Assembly: GCF_001949145.1 (NCBI RefSeq)
Contig: NW_019091621.1
Span: 1 to 37,961, forward strand
Origin: Acanthaster planci
Lineage: Eukaryota > Echinodermata > Asteroidea > Valvatida > Acanthasteridae
DNA length: 37,961 bases
Direction of reading: 5' to 3'
In this document: in pieces, positions 33,401-37,961 of the stretch
How the letters are laid out: each line of letters opens with the position of its first letter
How positions within the stretch are numbered: the first letter of the stretch is position 1
Notes under the pieces: generated by a model
The model's database searches: none
Seen by the model: the letters and a program-made list of their open reading frames with translations, nothing else
Told to the model about the DNA's origin: nothing
Made by a program: the position numbers and the translations under genes

Positions 33401-36015
33401 GCGCGTTCCCTGCGGGACACCGCCACTAAGCAATTTCCAGTTACTGGTTTCACCACGATAATGGACACGCTGCCCCGCTCAGGAAGTTGGCCATCCATGT
33501 GAGAACGGATAGGCGAGCTCCAAGGTTTTAATTAATGAGTTTGTTCACGAGTATGTCATGATCAACATGCATTTTGTAGATAAGTTTTCCTTTTCGCACA
33601 AATCCAATTATTCAATTTGTATCTTTTTCAAACTTTTGTCACTTAGGTATGCAAAGATGTGGCTAGGGAAATCAGAGGACGAAGTGAAGTACATGTTCAA
33701 AAATCTGGAAAATAATTTGAAGTCGTTTTTCCTGGGTGTGGATTTTGATGGTCTTCGTGCGGCTAACTTCGACGTGGTCTTGTGCGAGGTTATGTTCCCG
33801 GCCTGCAGCGTCGTCGCTCATGATGTTCTCCAGGTGCCGTTCATAAACACGGTGAATGGAGGCTTTCTTGGCACGAGGTACAGCCGGTGGTACAACCAGT
33901 CGAGTCCCCTGTCTTACGTCCCCGAGTTTGTCACTGGCTACACTGACAGCATGACCTTCCCCCAGCGGGTCAAGAATCTCCTGGTGTCTGCAGCGTCGAT
34001 GCTCATCTACAACTACGCCCTGTTTGCTGGCGTGGACAGGGCGAGGGCCGAGACCGGCTTTGACACTCGGTTGGGAGCAAGAGAAATCATGGCACGCTCC
34101 GAACTCTTCATCCTAAATTGGGATTTTCATATCGAGTTTCCCAGGCCAATCTCTCCTAACACAATTCTGATAGGTGGGCTGACGATCGGCGCGCCCAAAC
34201 CGCTGCCTCAGGTATAACTTTTGAAATCAGTCATGTCTTATTTACGACAATAATTCTAGGTTAAAAATTGCATCATTCCTCCATTGCTATCTCAAACCCA
34301 CAAGTGGCCCGTGTGAGTTGGTGCGTCACTTCTTGCTATTCAAGGTTCTAATCACAAAGACAACATTGCTAGAATTTATGTTGTCCTGGTGCGACTGCAC
34401 ATACATGAACTGGGTGCCGGCTAAGCCAATAAAATGAAAATGGCCATTGAAAATTCAAGATTTCAATGCAAGTATGGTCATGATTGATGTGTTGCGCTTC
34501 ATTTTTCTCTGAAGCATCTCCTTCATTTGCTCTTCAGGATTTCGAAACTTTCATCCAAGGTTCTGGCAAACAAGGAGTGATTATATTCTCTGTCAGCACC
34601 CTTCTGCACGTCATGGATATGGAGATGGCCGAAATGATCGCCACGGCGCTGGCCAAACTCCCCCAGCGAGTCATCTGGAAATACCTTGGGGACAAGAGGC
34701 CCGCGTCTCTCGGCAACAACACCATGATCGCCCCCTGGATCTCACAACAAGACCTGATCGGTAAGTGTGAAATGTAATTCTGTGCGTGGCTTTTCTATTT
34801 ATATCCGCATTGCAATACGTATGTGGATGTGTTGAAAGTTTAGCGCCAGATTTAGCTTGAATTATCAATTTACGTTTTCCACGTTAAATGTTTGAAGAAA
34901 CTTCTTCCACCTTGCCCATAATTTGCTTCAATGCAGCGCACGAGAAAACGCGTTTGTTGATCTACCACGGCGGTTTGAATGGAGGCTACGAGGCCATGTA
35001 TTACGGCGTACCGATTTTGGGGATTCCCATGTTCACGGATCAGGTGGACGATCTGGTTCGGCTGAAGTACCGCGTAGGGATGGCGGACTATTTCCCGAAG
35101 GGGATGCGGGGTCTGACGTCCGAGCAACTTTACCAGGGCATCAGAGGTGTCCTGGATGACCCATCGTAAGTACTCAAGTTGAGTTTAAGATAGACACCCA
35201 CCCAAACTATTCAACTGTCCGTGGCTCCAGAGCAAATCCTCGTTAACATTTAAAATTATATGGCTCTCAGTTGAACATTTTTGGGGTTTCTGTACTGTCA
35301 ATAAATATTTAAACCTCGAAGATGAAGAGTCATGGTTCTTTTTTTCATCTTCTTAATCAAAATATGAATATTAACTTGGCAAATGTATGCAGCCTCCAAG
35401 GGGGTGGAACTCGGGATGCAATGGAAGGGACTTATCTAAGTTCCCTTCAGCAGAGTAAGGTCATTCTTTTCCGAGTGCAAGATTTAAAAAGTTGTATAAC
35501 AACACAGCCACAAATCTAACACATATTACACTGAATTAAAGTTGGTATAATGGCGCTATATTCACGTCATGCAGCGGTCAACAGCTGCATGTACGTAGAT
35601 ATCATGGCACAAACTACCTGATAATTGAACCAAACTGAATCAAGTTGTCTTGTCACACTTGCCTTATTTTTTATTGAGGGGGTTGTGGCATTCAACCTTG
35701 CTCCCGTGCCTAGTTTCTTTGTGTGCATTTTTATATACCTACAGTTACAGCGAGAACGCTAAGCGAGCGTCGGGAAAGTTAAGGGACCATTTAAGCTTTT
35801 CCCGTGAGATCTGGCCCCTGGCTCAGACAGCCCGCCGGATAGAGTCCGCCATCGAACACGGTACCGCCCATCTGCGGACCAATACAGAGAGCCTTGCCTG
35901 GTACCAACAAATTTTAGTCGATGTCATCTGCATCTACATATCTGCAATCGTAGCATCTGTATTTGTTCTGAGTAAATTTGCTTGCTCTTGTGGCTCAAGG
36001 ACAACGCCGAGATAA
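29877..36015 (+). CDS. UGT: UDP-glucuronosyltransferase (GT1 family), five exons
   Basis: A complete gene. Exons 29877-30406, 33647-34211, 34538-34760, 34937-35165 and 35745-36015 join in phase to 605 codons plus stop. UGTs transfer a sugar from a UDP-sugar to small lipophilic molecules at the ER membrane. Seen in order are a signal peptide (1-24), a Ser/Asn/Ala-rich spacer (about 25-90), an acceptor-binding domain with GSHTH (102-106; H104 in the catalytic-His position), a donor-binding domain with WISQQDL (432-438), HGGLN (450-454) and TDQ (473-475), and a membrane helix (about 574-592) with a short basic tail. Sequons occur at N87, N121 and N424. Usual length is about 530; the excess is mostly the spacer. 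Three active-site positions deviate from the family norm (see findings). Paralog identity and sugar donor cannot be told. Confidence 0.95.
31544..31723. mobile_element. hAT-like MITE with 8-bp target duplication
   Basis: The element at 31552-31715 begins CAGTAGTGTAACTA and ends TAGTTACGCCACTG, which are inverted repeats of each other with two mismatches. It is flanked by AAAACATT (31544-31551) and AAAACGTT (31716-31723), an 8-bp target-site duplication with one mismatch, as expected of hAT transposons. At 164 bp and without a coding frame it is non-autonomous. Confidence 0.8.
31745..31870. repeat. Foldback inverted repeat
   Basis: The left arm 31745-31784 (AATTGTTGACCGCTCTGACT, then GATATGACGTTTTGAA) pairs with the right arm 31817-31870 (TTCAAAACGTCACATC, then GCAGTCAACAACTGTTAATT). 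The right arm has an extra 10-15 bases. The loop is about 30 bases. It is probably another MITE remnant, lying 21 bp from the hAT-like element's target duplication. Confidence 0.75.
31957..33590 (-). mobile_element. 5'-truncated LINE relic (reverse-transcriptase end)
   Basis: Reading the - strand from about 33585, broken frames give the end of a non-LTR reverse transcriptase. These are a DHDILVNKLI segment, then GGVPQGTRIGPLGF and KYVDDL (the YxDD catalytic motif, at about 33320-33331), then KMLGLKITKDL, NTHVKSLLKK, SYIRPIAE, and a last intact piece at 32774-32556 with RREQMCMKFF. The order matches CR1/jockey-like LINEs. Stops and frameshifts make it inactive. Sequence to about 31957 may be its 3' UTR, with a GCCGCTGGCGGC hairpin and a TAATAATAAAAAG end, which is less certain. 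Confidence 0.8.
32985..33085. mobile_element. Palindromic insertion nested in the LINE relic
   Basis: AGAGCTAGGTCTAGGTCT (32989-33006) and AGACCTAGCCGTAGCTCT (33044-33061) are near-perfect inverted repeats around a 37-base loop. The segment interrupts the LINE frame between its ITKDL and NTHVKSLLKK parts, which should be nearly adjacent. It is therefore younger than the LINE insertion. Exact ends and superfamily are not clear. Confidence 0.6.
33647..34211 (+). CDS. UGT: UGT exon 2
   Basis: The acceptor TTTTGTCACTTAG ends at 33646 and the donor GTATAA is at 34212. It enters completing Trp177 and leaves in phase 0, covering residues 178-365. It carries FDVVLCEVMFPACS (218-231), SPLSYVPEF, MTFPQRVKNLL, LFILNWDFHIEFPRP and IGGLTIGAPKPLPQ, all in the order usual for animal UGTs. 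The position normally held by the catalytic Asp (FADP-like) is Glu224. GC content is much higher than in the intron. Confidence 0.95.
34212..34537 (+). other. UGT intron 2
   Basis: A 326-bp intron, AT-rich, ending CATTTGCTCTTCAG. Nothing else is seen. Confidence 0.8.
34538..34760 (+). CDS. UGT: UGT exon 3
   Basis: Phase 0 in and phase 1 out, donor GTAAGT at 34761, residues 366-439. It opens the nucleotide-sugar domain with DFETFIQGSG, VIIFSVSTL, IATALAKLPQRVIWKY and APWISQQDLI. The usual FSLGS loop, which contacts the UDP-sugar, reads FSVST here (382-386). Confidence 0.95.
34937..35165 (+). CDS. UGT: UGT exon 4: donor signature
   Basis: The acceptor TGCTTCAATGCAG ends at 34936 and the donor GTAAGT is at 35166. 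Phase 1 in and phase 2 out, residues 440-515. It holds the core UGT signature: AHEKTRLLIYHGGLN, EAMYYGVPILGIPMF, TDQVDDL. The HGG and DQ residues that bind UDP and the sugar are kept. The residue before HGG, normally Thr or Ser, is Tyr449. Confidence 0.96.
35166..35744 (+). other. UGT intron 3'-most
   Basis: A 579-bp AT-rich intron ending in TTTATATACCTACAG. Nothing else is recognisable. Confidence 0.8.
35745..36015 (+). CDS. UGT: UGT exon 5: membrane anchor and stop
   Basis: It completes Ser516, then encodes YSENAKRASGKLRDH, IWPLAQTARRIESAIEHG, HLRTNTESLAWYQQ and a hydrophobic helix (VDVICIYISAIVASVFVL) followed by KFACSCGSRTTPR. TAA is at 36013-36015. The layout is that of ER UGTs, which have the catalytic part in the lumen and a short cytosolic tail. 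The dilysine retrieval motif often seen in vertebrate tails is absent. Confidence 0.95.
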
Positions 36016-36574
36016 ACAATGACCCACCTCTACCAGTCAAAATCTCTGTCTTCATCTTCGGATGAGTGATTAAGTGTACGAGATGGTATGGTGTACGCGT
36101 TGACCAGCACTCGAATAATATTATGTACCGTAACGATTGTATTATTATTGTCGACTAGCCTGTACGAGATTGTACGTCGCAGAAATGACATAATATATCA
36201 GACGTAATATTTCTCCCTTTTGGTTTAGAATAACTGTTACTATCGAAAAGAAATCGCTCTCATAATAATTGCATACCAAACGTTTGGCTGACAAGATTTG
36301 CAGAGATGCACCTGTATTGATCAGTGTGAGATTTTTAGTTCAGAATTTCCATTTGTCCTGTTCATTTCGAATGGGATTGTTCATTTTTGTGTTCAGTAGA
36401 AGTGATTTTTGTATTGAGTGTTTTGGTAGCTAGTACCACTCATTGAACTATTCTTTGGTTTTTGTACTGACGGCCAGCAATAGCATTACCACAGGGAAGA
36501 AGTGTGCCATTGGTATAGAAAAGAGCAGCTCTATTAAGGAAATTATAATTATTTAAATAATACAGCCGATTATG
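36016..36574. other. UGT 3' flank, no feature seen
   Basis: It should include the UGT 3' UTR. No canonical AATAAA is seen close to the stop. The first one noticed is at about 37509. Otherwise AT-rich and featureless. Confidence 0.5.
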
Positions 36575-36737
36575 CAATATTTTCAGTGGGCCTCCAAGAG
36601 TTTGGAACACGTTCGCCAATCACAAACGCGCGAAATCTGTCGACACTTTGCAAACGCGCATTGGGTCGACAGGTCTCGCTAATTGTGATTGGCCAACATG
36701 TTCCAACTGCTTGGAGGCGTACTGTTGTGGTGTTTGC
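36575..36737. mobile_element. Foldback MITE, copy 2
   Basis: The inverted ends carry GCCTCCAAGAGTTTGGAACA on the left and, reverse-complemented, GCCTCCAAGCAGTTGGAACA on the right, both running into CCAATCACAA. The centre shares CGCGCGAAATCTGTCGAC and GCGCATTGGGTCGACAG with copy 1 at 14771-14924. The outermost bases are more diverged than in copy 1. Confidence 0.8.
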
Positions 36738-37961
36738 TAATTGTTAAGTGCTGGGTCACATGAGGGCGCTATTCATGTTGTCCATGAATCGTTCGGTACG
36801 TTGACGTGTAGTAGTATCTTGGTGATTTGGACATGCTATGCGGGCACGAGAGATAGTGCCAGGTTTAATAATGCATTCATTTATAAAATTTTAATGTCTT
36901 TGTTATGTGAGTTATGCAAATGGATAAATATTTAATAGTCCAGATCGATTAATAGAGGGATTAAGTTGCAATCAGTTAAGCTCCGGTGCCCATGAACATG
37001 TAAATTGGTCGTTCGCGCCACAGCCTTGGATCTTTTCCAAAACTTCTAGACGACTTTGTAGTCGTCAGGTTCAGGGCTGGAATGGTCCTGTGGATTTGCT
37101 GAATTGTACCAGCGGGGTTGGGGACCCTAGGCTAGGGGCACATTAGCTACATCGACTGGTGAGTTACATGTATATAGCGAGTTATATAATAGCTAATATA
37201 AGGTCATAAAAGTGGCTGTATGTAGCAGGGTGCAAGTTGAATGTCAAATTTGCAATGTGGTGTGCACGTACGTGTACCTCCACCTTTGTTATTGTACATG
37301 TACATGTACAATATATTATGCATGACCTTGGAAATCCGCAGCATGTACATGTTACATCTTAAGTTACATGTAGCACCAGCAATACTCTTCAATGATCATG
37401 GACATTGATATTTAACTTAATTTAATTTATGGAACCAAAGATTCATGTTTGTTTAAATTAATAATCTTGTACTGGCAGGTCTTTTCATGAGCAAAGTGGA
37501 GATCTCCAATAAACCAAAAGTTGAGAGTGACACAGGAACCCCAAAATTTGGCCTTACCGCCTCACTTTCTCTCGTCACCGGGATCACACTACGTTATTGT
37601 TGATCACGTTTTGAAGCCGCCAATTCACAGTGGTTTAAAATCGTACCTGACCCAGACATCAGAGAATACAGTCGAAATACTTCGACATACATTTATAATA
37701 ACAATTACAAAGGTATTTGGAAGTTATTTAGAGTCTGCTGGGTACTCAAGTTAGACGAAGGAAGGTGTTTCCGAGACGCGGGAAAAAGCTCGCCAAAATC
37801 GTCCGTCGTGAGTAAACGACAGCGCCCTCTGTTGACAAGGTTTTCTGAAGAAATGTCTCTCGCGCGCCACAATTTGCTTCGTGGATGTTTCACGCATTAC
37901 AAACGGATGGTCACGTTATTTGATATAAAAAAGTGGCAAAATGCATTTCATCACAAAATAA
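36738..37961. other. Non-coding right end
   Basis: No convincing gene. TACATGTA tracts reappear (37166, 37288-37312, 37344, 37368). A CTCF-like motif AGCGCCCTCTGTTGAC lies at 37821-37836 within a short CpG-rich stretch (about 37770-37880), which could be near a further gene's promoter outside the window. Confidence 0.45.
37821..37836 (+). promoter_or_regulatory. CTCF-like motif (tentative)
   Basis: AGCGCCCTCTGTTGAC differs at three positions from the CTCF core AGCGCCCCCTGGTGGC. It is the best match right of the UGT gene. Motif similarity only. Confidence 0.25.

Larger units (their letters stand above)
30407..33646 (+). other. UGT intron 1, rich in transposon relics
   Basis: A 3.2 kb intron. 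From left to right it holds unremarkable AT-rich sequence (30407-31543), a hAT-like MITE, a foldback repeat, and a LINE relic in reverse orientation that ends about 60 bp before exon 2. TACATGTA words are absent. Confidence 0.8.

Overview
The window reads as nuclear DNA of a multicellular animal. It has two intron-containing genes with GT-AG splice sites, several decayed transposons, and long stretches without open reading frames. The palindromic word TACATGTA is scattered densely through the first half. Gene content and repeat types suit a marine invertebrate, possibly a deuterostome such as an echinoderm, hemichordate or amphioxus. That placement is an impression and the species is not identified.

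Region 1 (about 1-18,402, + strand) is an ENTR1/SDCCAG3-like gene, an endosomal trafficking adaptor with a coiled-coil C-terminus. Seven coding exons can be joined with consistent reading phases: 3074-3213, 5989-6117, 12611-13644, 16036-16147, 16793-16855, 17763-17896 and 18300-18402. The N-terminal coding exon is not securely placed; 1377-1433 is a weak candidate. The introns hold MITE-like elements, ACATGT tracts and a G/T-rich tract.

Region 2 (18,403-29,876) separates the two genes. It holds no convincing gene, an 838-base run of N (25,047-25,884), a broken retroelement gag-like ORF on the - strand that runs into the gap, a 14-bp minisatellite, a degenerate tandem repeat of about 62 bp, and candidate CTCF-like motifs. 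Just upstream of the second gene lie a cluster of nuclear-receptor half-sites and a 69-bp tandem duplication.

Region 3 (29,877-36,015, + strand) is a complete five-exon UDP-glucuronosyltransferase gene (GT1 family, 605 codons). It has a signal peptide, a nucleotide-sugar binding domain and a C-terminal membrane anchor. Several usually conserved active-site positions are changed, and there is an unusual N-terminal spacer of about 65 residues. Its first intron contains a hAT-like MITE, a foldback repeat and a 5'-truncated LINE reverse-transcriptase relic carrying a nested palindromic insertion.

Region 4 (36,016-37,961) is non-coding. It holds a second copy of the MITE family seen in ENTR1 intron 3, more ACATGT tracts and a CTCF-like motif. 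The two genes are neighbours on the same strand; nothing suggests that they act in one pathway. I did not find a clearly new biological system. The most unusual points are the altered UGT catalytic residues, the PDZ-ligand-like ENTR1 C-terminus with its tyrosine motifs, and the sharp drop in TACATGTA density just past the end of ENTR1.
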